64,000 nucleotides of DNA, taken from Atriophallophorus winterbourni (taxonomy: Eukaryota > Platyhelminthes > Trematoda > Plagiorchiida > Microphallidae). Positions 55,101-64,000 of this stretch are shown here, piece by piece (the first letter of the stretch is position 1; each line of letters opens with the position of its first letter). Made by a program: the position numbers and the translations under genes. Below the pieces are notes generated by a model that was given only the letters and a program-made list of their open reading frames with translations, did not search any database and was not told the DNA's origin. The stretch is from NCBI GenBank assembly GCA_013407085.1, contig JACCGJ010001601.1:1-64000 (forward strand), in the 5' to 3' direction.

Positions 55101-57691
55101 ACGCGTAGCTGTTCGGCATTAAAAAATTGTGCAACACATAAACCACAACCAAAGAAAGATTGAGCATATTCATGTGTTGTAATTTCATGCACAATATCGA
55201 TGTTACGTGATGTTGTTGAGTGAAACGTTTGCGAGGAAGTCATTTCCGTGGGACCCAGCTCAACACCTCGAAGATTCGGAGCGCTAGTTTCGTATGGATG
55301 TTGATTTTGGAGCAATCGGTTGCAAACATTCGTTTCTGTTGACGTATGTAGATGAGATGCAGGCTGGTCTTTGGCGTATACAATCCAAGGAACCGTATTG
55401 CTACTTTCATCCAAATCGACAATTTGACTAAAAGATCCTACAGAATCGTGAAGCACGTCAAATTTTGATGTATTATATTCACAAGGTGGTTGATCTGAAA
55501 TAGCATTCAAGTATTCCGCTTGGACAAATTTTGTACTTGCAGGTAAAACATTTGAAGTAGATAAGATATGTTCGTGACTACTTTGCTGATTTTCTGACAA
55601 CTGCCCATGTCTCCTAATATGTTTGGAGCACGAGGAGTGGAATTTAAATCGTTGATTGCATATAGGACAACGATAATTTTTTTCATTAGAATGTATAGCC
55701 ATATGTCGCCTCAATGAGCTCCGACAGGACAGTACTTTCGAACACAAAGAGCAACTGACCTGCGTCAGCTGTTTGGATGATGTATGAACCACATTTTTGT
55801 GTCGCTCCAACCCACGAGAACTGATAAACCTCCTTGGACAGTCACCACAGAGATATGGGGCTTGATCGCGACGATGGCGCTGCCGCATATGAAAGCTGAG
55901 ATGGTGCATGTGTGTGTAACTGTGAGTGCAATCGGGGCATTTATAAGGCTTGTTTTGAGAAATATGTCGAGAATTAATAAAAACATGTTGCTTGTGATTC
56001 CACTTGAGTGGTTTCTTAATGCAGTTTGGATAAAAACTGCGTTTCGGATTGGATGAAAAACCAACGGAAGATTCCAAGCCACAGACCTCGCGAGAGTTCA
56101 GTGAAACGTTCAGCTCTTGCTGGGAGCTAAGCATACAGGCTGTGTCTGTGGATGTTTTGGTTTCATTAGCCAACGGCTGAGAAGGATTCATAATTGCAGA
56201 AGTCATGTTACTTGAATCCATTTCATTAGCAAGTGAGAACGAGGAAGGCGAAACACAAACGCTTATTTTGTTTGTCTCAACCGGAGTGATGGAAGCTAGA
56301 TTAACGCACGGCTCCGAAGGGCCATTCATTAATTTCGCCGACAAGGAATCAGAGCGGAACGATTCCGTACATGATTCTAAACAGTTGTGAATTTTGTGCA
56401 TATGGCTTTTAGCGGAATCTTTTTGGGTGAAGCGAGCACCACATAAGTTACACTTGAACGGTTTCGGATTTGAGTGCTGCTCCAAATGAAACCTAACTTG
56501 CACAACCGTCCGAAACCTTCTTCTACATATTGGACATGAAAGCAATAAGGGTTTCCATTTTCGCCCACCAGATTTCCTCGGACGCTTGATAATTTTCATT
56601 GGAGGTGGCATTTTATCTTTATCAATAGAAACTTCGAGATGACAGGCATGACGTTTCTTTTTACGTACAGCTAGCACTCTTGATAGATTTTCACGAGCCT
56701 TCAATTTGCTACGACGTGGTTCAGATAGAACATCGTTTGTGCTAAATTCAACAGAACGTCCAGAATAAAAATCTGGATCTGTTTCATTGGAACATTTCGC
56801 CTTCTTGGTTTTTAGTTGCTGTGGATGCGATGATCGATAATGCTTGAGTAATTCACCAACCGAGGAGACTTGTTTTTGGCAAAGTCTGCAATTAAAAATT
56901 GACGGTTGTTTAAGGACTCCTTTGAATTCGTGTTCAAGTTTCATGTGCAAACTCAGCATGGAAGGGGACGGAAGATGTATATGACAAATTGAACAAGGTA
57001 GCGTGTCAACGGATTCATGGATACTCAAATGTGACTTGAATGCAGCGAATCGTGAATAACTGGAATTACATAACGGACAAGAGAAAGGCGATTTTCCTTG
57101 ATTCTCGAGAGCCTTGTGTATTATGAAATTATTCGAATGATTGAATGTGGAATCGCATTGTGAACATTTAAATTGCCGATCTTTTTCATGACTGGTCATG
57201 TGACAGCGGTAGGACTTCAAGGTATCCATCTGGACATTACAGAGCAGACAGATTCTTTGAGCATGTTTTCTAGCAAACATATGTTGCTCTGGTGGCAACG
57301 AAACAGACCCGGAAGAAGGCAGCAAAATAGTTGCATTGGCAGCACTAGTTGTGTTATTCACCGGTTCGGAATTACAAGCACCAGGCGGTTCCGTAACACA
57401 CCCCTCAGTGATGACACAGGTATTGAATATAGATGGTTCCCCCTGTTCAACGTACAGACCACCAGAGAAGACGCCGTGCGAATAATCAAGTAAAGAGCTT
57501 TTCGTGGCAGTGTAGGTAACACCGTCCGACATAGGCATAAAAATCGAATTATCCAGATAATATATATCACCAGAACGGGAAAGCAGCCGATAATCATTTT
57601 CTGTAACTACTTGTGTGAGCATGCTTCCGTCATGCGAAGCGAGAAGATAAACACCCGTCGAGTTTTCTAAAGGAACGCCTTTATTTGACAT
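51353..57691 (-). CDS. multi-C2H2 zinc-finger protein (partial, runs into gap)
   Basis: Probable nuclear DNA-binding protein. The first coding exon (57691-54662) and a second (52133 to the gap) join in phase 0 across a 2,528-bp intron. This gives at least 1,270 residues ending with ...SEQYLLE-ALKNVSSERS... at the junction. About 15 C2H2 fingers lie in the first exon in clusters, plus one in the second (FPCHLCLRNFSSKNSLRNH). A strongly basic stretch KRRRIRRRRRKNS before the gap is a candidate nuclear localisation signal. I cannot assign an orthologue. The gene points toward GIGYF on the opposite strand. The 3' end is not visible. Confidence 0.85.
52650..52876 (+). repeat. SINE copy in zinc-finger gene intron
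   Basis: Near full length with a (CATA)n tail (CATACATACATACATACC). The last hairpin region is shortened (TTTGCCTGGCTTGTGC). Confidence 0.85.
52978..53208 (+). repeat. SINE copy in zinc-finger gene intron
   Basis: Full length, starting TGCACGGATGTGCGATCGTG, tail CATACAAACATC. It lies about 100 bp from the previous copy in the same orientation; both are antisense to the gene. Confidence 0.88.
53893..54130 (+). repeat. SINE copy in zinc-finger gene intron
   Basis: Third tandemly oriented copy, with GGAAGTGAGCTGCAAGCCGA in the central hairpin and tail CATACCATCATACC. Flanks GTGGCTTC/GTGACTTC may be a one-mismatch target duplication. Confidence 0.85.
54262..54445 (+). repeat. old SINE copy with expanded tail
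   Basis: ACACACTGCAGTCTCAAC and GGCACTGTCTAATCGCAGG remain of the SINE. The tail has grown to CATACATACATACATACGTACGTACGTAC-like repeats (54406-54447). Confidence 0.55.
54662..57691 (-). CDS. zinc-finger gene exon 1 (1,010 codons, start included)
   Basis: ATG at 57691 has an in-frame TAA seven codons upstream. The frame ends at a perfect donor CTTGAA|GTAAGT at 54661; the TGA a few codons further is intronic. C2H2 fingers lie at about residues 148-168, 175-192 (second His irregular), 205-225, 233-254, 268-289, 386-406, 414-435, 584-606, 615-636, 647-667, 675-695, 849-870, 879-899, 909-931 and 941-957. The first 140 residues have no finger and no recognised effector domain. Basic linkers (KKKRH, KRPRKSGGRKWK) lie between clusters. 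The fingers diverge from each other and lack TGEKP linkers, unlike tandem KRAB-type arrays. Confidence 0.92.
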
Positions 57692-58261
57692 TTTGAAGCG
57701 CGTGTAAGTTTACGAAAAATAGCTTCGGTTATGATTACAAGTTGTATCGCATGACATCTTCTCGGAAAGATGAAGGCTTGAAAATTAATTGTACAATTGA
57801 TGGCACGTTGATTTGCAAGGAAAAATGACGCTGAAAAATAAAGCCGAATGAAATAAACACAATCAAAATGAGATTCAAATTTGATCATGGATTGTAAAAT
57901 ATGGGAAATAATAGACTAATCAAATATCACAGAAGGTTTAAAAATATAGACGTATGTGCAAAGATGTGATATATATATATATAATATATATAGATAATAT
58001 ATATATATATATTGTGGCTGAGATATGACTCCTTATGTCATACGATTTATGGTATTTTAGGGTTCTGGGCTTGGAAAAATATAAGAACTTTGAGCTACAA
58101 CAAACCGACTGGACTTAAGCTGAGGCAAAGTTGGTTGACGAACTGTGATTTCGGTTTATGTCAAAAGATGAAGATTGTGATAGTTCGAGCATCTCATCTA
58201 AGAAACGAATTCGGAGATCAATAAAATTATTATCTACTCGAAATTTACAGAGAATAGGAGC
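57692..58261. other. upstream region of the zinc-finger gene with (AT)n run
   Basis: The 5' flank is AT-rich and holds an imperfect (TA)n run at 57968-58012. No core promoter element can be called with confidence. Confidence 0.45.
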
Positions 58262-58405
58262 TGAGATATGCAAAATGGAAAGTGGTAGCGATACTTCAGC
58301 CCGTTTCCGCATGCACCTCACTACCGACGGCAAATTAACCTAACACGATGTATCTTGCGCAGTACATAAGCTGTACAACTGAACGACGGTGCACATCGTC
58401 TAATG
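58262..58405 (-). repeat. old SINE 5' half
   Basis: GAAAGTGGTAGCGATACTTC, CCGTTTCCGCATGCACCTCA align with the SINE's 5' half. Confidence 0.55.
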
Positions 58406-58653
58406 TACATCAACGGGATATAATTAATACTAGACTGCAGGCCTGCGTCAATGGAATGGAAACGGGCTCATGCGAAGCTCTGAATTCGATTATTAAACTT
58501 ACATTATTTCTGTGCGACTATCTCCTCCTGGAGGATGAGTCGGATTCAATGAAGATACTTGGGAATTTGGGTACAAAGCGGCGTCCCCAGCACCACTCGG
58601 CGTTTGTTCGAGTCAGCTTCTCTAGCCCTTGCACAACCAAGTGCGACCTGCAA

Positions 58654-58889
58654 TGGTATGAAAGCACAAGCCTGATCCAGGCAAAGTGCCGCACAGTCAG
58701 AGACTGCACGTGGGCGAATATACTATCAGGTTGCCCAGGCCTACACAGATATGAGGAAGAAAAAAACAGGAAAGGAAATGGTAGTGAGACTCCAGCCTGT
58801 TTCAGCAAGCAGCTCACTAACTCTGGCCAATCAATTTAGCACGGTGTTCGCCGCACAGCACAAAGTACTGCAAGATTGCACATCCGTGC
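58654..58889 (-). repeat. SINE copy with clear target duplication
   Basis: The 236-bp copy is flanked by GTGCGACCTGCAA (58641-58653 and 58886-58898). The last four bases of the element overlap GTGC, so the true duplication is 9-13 bp. Confidence 0.92.
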
Positions 58890-59258
58890 GACCTGCAAGG
58901 AAGCAGGGAGTTACCAGAAAGAGAGGTGGTGTGCACCAACTAACCGACTACCAGACTCTGTTTCAGATTTTTCCTCAGGGTTTCCTCCCGAAGCCTTTCC
59001 CGCGATCGAGTATCTCGCAAGGCAGCGGAGATTGAAAATCAGGGTTTTCTTTCCCTTGGATGAAATGCCCTCCCAGGCTAACGAGCTTCATCTGCCCGAA
59101 GCAAACTGGTTTTCAGACGCCAGTCACTCGCCCCTTCTGTTGGTAGAAGCAGTTCCGGCGGGCTCAGGAAGCCACTCGTGCAGACCAGAAGCTGGACTTG
59201 GTTATCAGAGGCTATTTGAGACGCGTGAAATATGGGAGCATTTTATGAACAGTGGGAG

Positions 59259-59498
59259 TGCACGGATGTGCGATCGTGCAGTACTTTGTGCTGTGCGGCT
59301 AACACCATGCTAAATTGATTGGCCAGAGGTAGTGAGCTGCATGCTGATACAAGCTGGAGTCTCACTACCATTTCTAGTTCTATTCTATTTTTTTCCTCAT
59401 ATCTGTCTAGGCCTGGGCAACCTGACAGTATGTTAGCCTACGTGCAGTCTCTGACTGTACGGCACTTTGCCTGGATCAGGCTTGTGCTTTCATACATA
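59259..59498 (+). repeat. SINE copy with clear target duplication
   Basis: The 240-bp copy runs from TGCACGGATGTGCGATCG to CATACATA and is flanked by AACAGTGGGAG (59248-59258 and 59499-59509). This is the best example for defining both ends of the family. Confidence 0.93.
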
Positions 59499-59900
59499 AA
59501 CAGTGGGAGCTTATCCCCACTGCCACCCCCGGCTATGACAACCTTGGGAACCGAGCATTAAACTAAGAACCCAAGAGCGTCTAAATCTTGTTTGAGTAAA
59601 CCAATAGCAGAAAAAAAGAATTTCGAACCCGATTTTTGAGGTCGCCCAGTGAAATAAGTGATCCAAACAGAAATTCGCTCCTAGGAGTGAGACACTGTAG
59701 CACCTAGGTATTGTTACTGGCCATCGATAAGATCGGATGTCTCAAAACACTATGCACATGTCATTTCAAGTAAAATATTCTATAGGATACAGTTTTCTAA
59801 ATAGATGTCGGCTGCTTAGTTGGAATAATTAGCAGCAGACCGGAAACGTTCTTTTTAGTAACACTGAAGAGAGAGCGCAAAAACAAGTTTATTGCGGCGG

Positions 59901-60295
59901 TATGTATGCATGAAATTACAAGCTTACTCCAGACAGAGCGCCGCACATTCATAGAATGCACGTGGGCTGATATACTGTCATATTGCCTAGGTCTGGACAG
60001 ATATAAGGAAAGGAAAAGTGCAACAAGACACCAGCGCGTTTCAGACAATAACGAATGTCACTTTTTTGGAGCGAAGCGAAGTGCGAAGCGAATTTTCGAA
60101 GTGCCCTAACTGCCCTTCGCAATGGCGAATAGTATCAAAGCGAATATCCGAAGTGCACTTCGCAATGGCGAAGCGAATATTCGCTTCGCTTCGCTTTAAA
60201 TCCGAAAGCGAAGTATTCGTTATTGTCTGGCGCGTTTCCGCATGCAGCTCAGTACCGATGGCAAGGTGTTAGCTACGCAGTACAGTATGGTATGA
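59901..60295 (-). repeat. SINE copy interrupted by a MITE
   Basis: The SINE reads from TATGCATGAAATTACAAGC to CACCAGCGCGTTT, is split at 60042 and resumes at 60238 (CCGCATGCAGCTCAGTACC). It is moderately diverged. Confidence 0.85.
60042..60229. mobile_element. hAT-like MITE
   Basis: The 188-bp element has perfect 15-bp terminal inverted repeats CAGACAATAACGAAT and an 8-bp target duplication GCGCGTTT (60034-60041 and 60230-60237). The 8-bp duplication and the CAG terminus fit hAT transposons. The interior is built from GCGAA/TTCGC direct and inverted repeats and has no coding capacity, so it depends on a transposase encoded elsewhere. Confidence 0.88.
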
Positions 60296-60296
60296 T

Positions 60297-60528
60297 ATGG
60301 TATGAAAGCACAAGCCTGATCCAGGCAAAGTGCCGCACAGTCAGAGACTGCACGTGGGCTAAAATACTGTCAGGTTGCCCAGGCCTAGACAGACATGAGA
60401 GACTAAATAGAATATAAATGGTAGTGAGACTCCAGCGTGTTTCAGCATGCAGCTCACTACCTGTGGCCAATCAATTTAGCAGTGTTAGCCGCACAGCACA
60501 AAGTACTGTACGATTGCACATCCGCGCA
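60297..60528 (-). repeat. SINE copy, full length
   Basis: Close to consensus from TATGAAAGCACAAGCCTGAT to TTGCACATCCGCGCA. The tail side is GGTATGATATGG. Confidence 0.88.
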
Positions 60529-60820
60529 TTCGGTATCAGACAACGTGGCAATTCCAGGGTTGCAATTATTGTAAGCAGGCACAACCACTTGTTATATTTT
60601 GTTAACGCTTTTTCATCTAATTTTGAAACCCAACTTACATCATTCCGACACGCCTCTTACAGAATTGATTTTTCAAGAAGTAATACCGGGGCGACGAAAC
60701 CCAGGGGATAAAATATTGATGCTTCATAAGTATGGAGTGATCTTCGAGTCGGATGAAGGTTAAGTTCAATCATGTCAAACCTAAATACATCCTCACTTAT
60801 ATTCCACTCAACTCCCAGGG

Positions 60821-60938
60821 TATGGTATGGTATGAAAGCACAAGCCTGGTCCATGCAAAGTGCCGCACGGTCAGAGACTGCACGTGGGCTAAGATACTGT
60901 CAGATTGCCCAGGCCTAGACAGATATGAGAGGGGGTAA
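60821..60938 (-). repeat. SINE 3' half
   Basis: 5'-truncated copy with a GGTATGGTATGG tail, ending at CAGATATGAGAGGG. Confidence 0.85.
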
Positions 60939-60939
60939 T

Positions 60940-61544
60940 TTGAAATGATTCAACAAACGAAAATTTCTTCATCGACGTAAATGCTGGTTCCGGAATTACG
61001 TCAGGCTCCGCACCTGGCTGATCGTTTTTCCACCAGTGTACTGAATGCACATCTATTCTTCTCTGGCAACCGCACTTGAAGAATGATATTCACAATGTCA
61101 GCGATAAAGCTACTGGGTATAGTGGAATCTGTTTTGGACTCCGGTGAGATAGTTGACAACATCTGCCCCTCGTAGCAGCGCCTCATTTAGGAGGGGGTAC
61201 TTAAAATGTAGCCGCACAGTCAAGTCGATTCTCTGCTTTTCGATTGATCACGCTGTAGTGCTAGAAACCATTGTTTAATACTTGGCTCCCCAAGACGTAA
61301 ACGAGTCTTATCAAAGAGAGCACGCATTGTGGCAACACATAATGGGATCTGTGATCTTGATTTCGTTGGTCCCAGACACGTGTGTTAACATTTAACACTG
61401 CGGCTTGATGAAGCTATACACCACACGCATCAGCTTGGCACGTAAGATCTCGTAGTACAGATCTCGCAGTACAGTAATATTGTATGAATGGAGATCCGTG
61501 CGGTGGTAACAGAGGCTTGAAGAAAAACACAAACAATATAGAAG
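60940..61544. other. no gene recognised
   Basis: No match to the repeat families in the window and no convincing exon. Confidence 0.4.
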
Positions 61545-61635
61545 ATTAAGCAGAGACAAACTGAGATGAGAAGCCTACAACTTAAATCAAGCACACACTC
61601 AATCACGTTTTGTGCATGAGTAAAGCGACAACACC
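61545..61635 (-). repeat. LINE 3' region module
   Basis: GAAGATTAAGCAGAGACAAA and GATGAGAAGCCTACAACTTA are the reverse complement of the module at 36740-36820. Confidence 0.45.
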
Positions 61636-61919
61636 ACAGTTTCCTACAGATTACAATGTCATGCATCTTAACAAGATTACTTCATAACTCCACTTTGAAA
61701 CATACAAGACTGATTAAACTGCATGAAGATGACTACAAGACTGCCGCCAAAAAGCGATTCTGAGCCACATCTTGGAGAGCGAGCAGGCACTGCGAAACTA
61801 GGAAGTGCGATCCGAAACCAGAGAAACGGGTTACATAAACTACAGCCAGTTTAGTTGTTAGTGCATACGTCTGCTTGGGTCATTTAATAGTCTGAAAACT
61901 CTTACCACGATGCCATGAG

Positions 61920-64000
61920 GACTTCTTCTTCTTCTGAATCGAAAGCAGAAGGGATAAAATCCCGTTTGAGCTTCATCACAGTAATAGACATGGGTGACTT
62001 CTACTGACAAGGCAAACCCTGAGAGTAGAGGAACACCACTATATCACTCCGGGGATCAAGTCCATCCGTCTCAACAAATGCTGATCCAACGCGTTTTTGA
62101 ATAGCTGTTCAGATGGTAGAGACAGGAGCCCTTTCGGTAGAGAGTTCCAAGTGTTTACCACCCGCGTGGATAGCGTGCTCGCATTACTCAGCTTCAGCCT
62201 TCTAGGCTTCTGCAACTTAAAGTCATGTCCACGAGTCCTCGACTCGCCTACTAATCGGAAGTACTGGAGGAACTCGTCTCCATATTGACCGAGAAGAATA
62301 CGGCGTGTCAGGAGCAGGTCATATCTTTCCCTTCGAAGCTCTAGGGGGTAGAGTTTCAGCAAGCTCCTCCTATCCTCGTACGCGAGTTGGCGCATTCCAC
62401 AAACCATCTTAGTGCCCCTCCTTTGTACCCTCTCCAAGGATTCGCATTCGCCTTTGGACTGAGGAAATGCAACAGGTAGCCCATATTCCAACAGAGGACG
62501 AATGTACACAGAGAAAAGTGTCTGGAACATTTGCGGGGTAATGGACGCAAAGGAACGCCGAATCGCCCAGAGCATCCTGGTAGCGCTGCCTATTCTCCGA
62601 CAAGTGTCAGCCTTCGACTTCAAGGAATCCATAACCAGAATCCCTAAGTCTTTTTCGACCGTCACCGCTCTAATAGGCTTACCTCCAATAAAGTATTCAC
62701 CACCAGTGTCATCGGAGTTTATGCGCATGACCACTGTCTTGTCCTCATTGATAGGCAGTGACCAGCGATGTGTCCAACTGACTAAGTCATCAACTGCTTG
62801 TTGCAGTTGCTTGTGGCCATCGCAGGAACTGACAGAGGCCCACAGTTTCAGATCATCCGCGAATAAAAGACAATCGATCGCTACCGCGTCCGGAATATCA
62901 TTCACGAAAACTTTGAATAGCAATGGGCCAAGGACAGATCCCTGCGGCACTCCGGAGCCTGCTATCATCTCTGAAGACAAAACTCCATTCACCTCGACAC
63001 GGTTTGACCGCCCTGAGATGAATGCCTCGATCCATTTTAGTAGACAACGCTGCATACCCAAACCCTCCAGCTTGACGAGCAATCGGCGGTGGGGCACGCG
63101 GTCAAACGCCTTACTGACGTCGATAAAAATGACATCGACCTCTTGACCCGAATCAGTCAAAGCACACCAACTTTCTCGCGCCAGGAGCAGATTACTTACG
63201 CATGAGCGATTTTTGGTGAATCCATGTTGTTGTGGACACCAACGCCCACACTCCAGAAGAAAGTGCTCTAATTCCCTTTTGATCAGCTTCTCTAAAATTT
63301 CACCGATCACAGAAGTCAATGTGACCGGCCTGTAATTAGCGGGACTACTAGGGTCCCCACTCTTAAACATAGGTTTAATAATACCCTGTTTCCGTTCTTG
63401 TGGCAAGACCCCTAATGTTACAGATTTTGTAAACAACCTGGCCAGCGGAACGCACAACACTTCTGATAGTGCTCGTAAAACCAACGGATGAATACCGTCT
63501 GGTCCTGGAGCGGATTGTGTGTCTAACTGTTCCAACAGGAGTCTAACAGTCTCTACATCTACATCAAGATCAGACAGCACCTCACTGTTATTAGAGACAG
63601 AAGGAGGATCACTGTCTTCCAGACAGTAAACGGAGGCATACTGCTTAACCATGGCTTCAGCTTTCAAACCATCCTCAGTAATGTCTACCGCATTAGTATC
63701 TATCAAATTAGGAATATATGGCGACGCCTTTGTGCGGCGTCGAATGTATGCGAATAGCCGTTTTGGTGCACAATCAGACTCGTCAACCAATCATTTCTCG
63801 TACAACATATGTTTTCTGCGTTTTAATGCCGTACAAAGGTTTCTAGCTTGCCCATAATTGTCATAGTCAGTGGCGTTCTTCCGACTTACGAATATCGACT
63901 AGAGCTTTTGACGTTGCCGCAAAAGTTTCCTTATCTCCTTATCAAACCAAGGGGGACTTTTCGCCTTGAGACGACGTGTGGAAAACGGAACAGCCACCTC
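61920..64000 (-). mobile_element. CR1-type LINE, 3' part, extends past the window
   Basis: The minus-strand ORF2 frame enters at the window edge and ends at TAG 62039-62041. About 120 bp of 3' UTR follow, ending in a (GAA)n-like run at 61921-61932. TAG at 63899-63901 and TGA at 63791-63793 interrupt the same frame; there is no frameshift. This is the least decayed autonomous retroelement in the window. Confidence 0.88.
62039..63790 (-). pseudogene. CR1-type reverse transcriptase (ORF2, N-terminal part stopped)
   Basis: 583 codons are open. RT motifs are in order: APGPDGIHPLVL at about 94-105, the QQHGF block near 187, FIDVSKAFDRVPH at about 222-234, GVPQGSVLGPLLF at 280-292 and the catalytic FADD at 310-313. 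The post-RT region includes VYIRPLLEYG, LERVQRRGTKMVCG and VVNTWNSLPKGLLSLP. Those blocks and the FADD box are typical of CR1-clade elements. The endonuclease would lie further upstream beyond the window. Because of the upstream stops it is not a functional ORF2, although all RT catalytic residues seen are intact. Confidence 0.88.

Larger units (their letters stand above)
58560..59560 (+). repeat. unrecognised GC-richer element split by two SINEs
   Basis: After removing the SINEs at 58654-58889 and 59259-59498 and one copy of each target duplication, the flanks join smoothly. The sequence is GC-richer than its surroundings and holds frames of about 90-145 codons (SDFSSGFPPEAFPAIEYLAR). The first 85 bp are related to 34260-34345. 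It ends near CCACCCCCGGCTATGACAAC. I do not recognise the family. Confidence 0.45.

Noticed and set aside
58348..59313. 163- and 145-codon frames at 58.3-59.3 kb as host genes
   Set aside because: They run through SINE copies and their target duplications. The open stretches lie in an unrecognised repeat.
59259..59498. Central SINE hairpin as a hammerhead ribozyme
   Set aside because: The GGTAGTGA/TCACTACC stem sits next to GTC, and GAAAC is present, as in a type I hammerhead. However, the consensus has CTGCATG instead of CUGANGA and no room for stem II. Older copies (CTGAGTG, CTGAATG) do not restore it. A consensus from many copies could revisit this.
1..64000. CRISPR arrays, operons or phage genes
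   Set aside because: Spliced genes, LINEs, SINEs and LTR elements show a eukaryotic genome. The tandem arrays seen are satellite-like or microsatellite.

Overview
The window looks like a piece of a repeat-rich flatworm genome, most likely a digenean trematode. It has small exons in multi-kilobase introns, Ty3/gypsy remnants of the CsRn1-like kind, many CR1-type and RTE-type LINE fragments, and no bacterial features. The species call is inference; no tRNA, rRNA or CRISPR array was found.

Two host genes are supported. (1) On the + strand, 13.6-37.7 kb, a GIGYF-type gene (GRB10-interacting GYF protein, a 4EHP-linked translational repressor scaffold) can be assembled from eleven exons with canonical GT/AG sites. 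The reading phase is continuous over 1,016 codons, with a GYF domain at 25.1-27.5 kb and the conserved C-terminal helical region at 36.1-37.7 kb. Its 3' end is unresolved. (2) On the - strand, 57.7 kb down to at least 51.35 kb, a large C2H2 zinc-finger gene has a 1,010-codon first coding exon with about 15 fingers. A 2.5-kb SINE-filled intron follows, then a second exon that runs into a 1,000-N assembly gap.

Region by region: 1-10.9 kb is a graveyard of gypsy elements and LINEs. Inside it sits a well-preserved gag-only LTR element (7402-8783) with 224-bp LTRs and a 5-bp target duplication. 11-44 kb is the GIGYF locus, whose introns hold SINEs, LINE tails and hammerhead repeats. 44-50 kb holds RTE-type LINE pieces. 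50-58 kb is the zinc-finger gene. 58-62 kb is a SINE cluster with a nested hAT-like MITE. 62-64 kb is a near-complete CR1-type reverse transcriptase on the - strand with two in-frame stops.

The most interesting signal is a dispersed repeat with a monomer of about 225-235 bp, seen at seven or more loci. Its units carry a type I hammerhead ribozyme (CUGAUGA core, 4-bp stem II, GAAA, minimal palindromic stem III, GUC or GUA cleavage site, 5-6 bp stem I). Three insertions (8966-9263, 21471-21815, 29683-29966) are flanked by 10-13 bp perfect target duplications, share one terminus and have an internal inversion. This fits a retrozyme-like RNA mobilised by a LINE with twin priming. A second abundant family is a ~235-bp, hairpin-rich SINE with a (CATA)n-like 3' tail, present in about 25 copies, two of them with perfect 9-13 bp target duplications.
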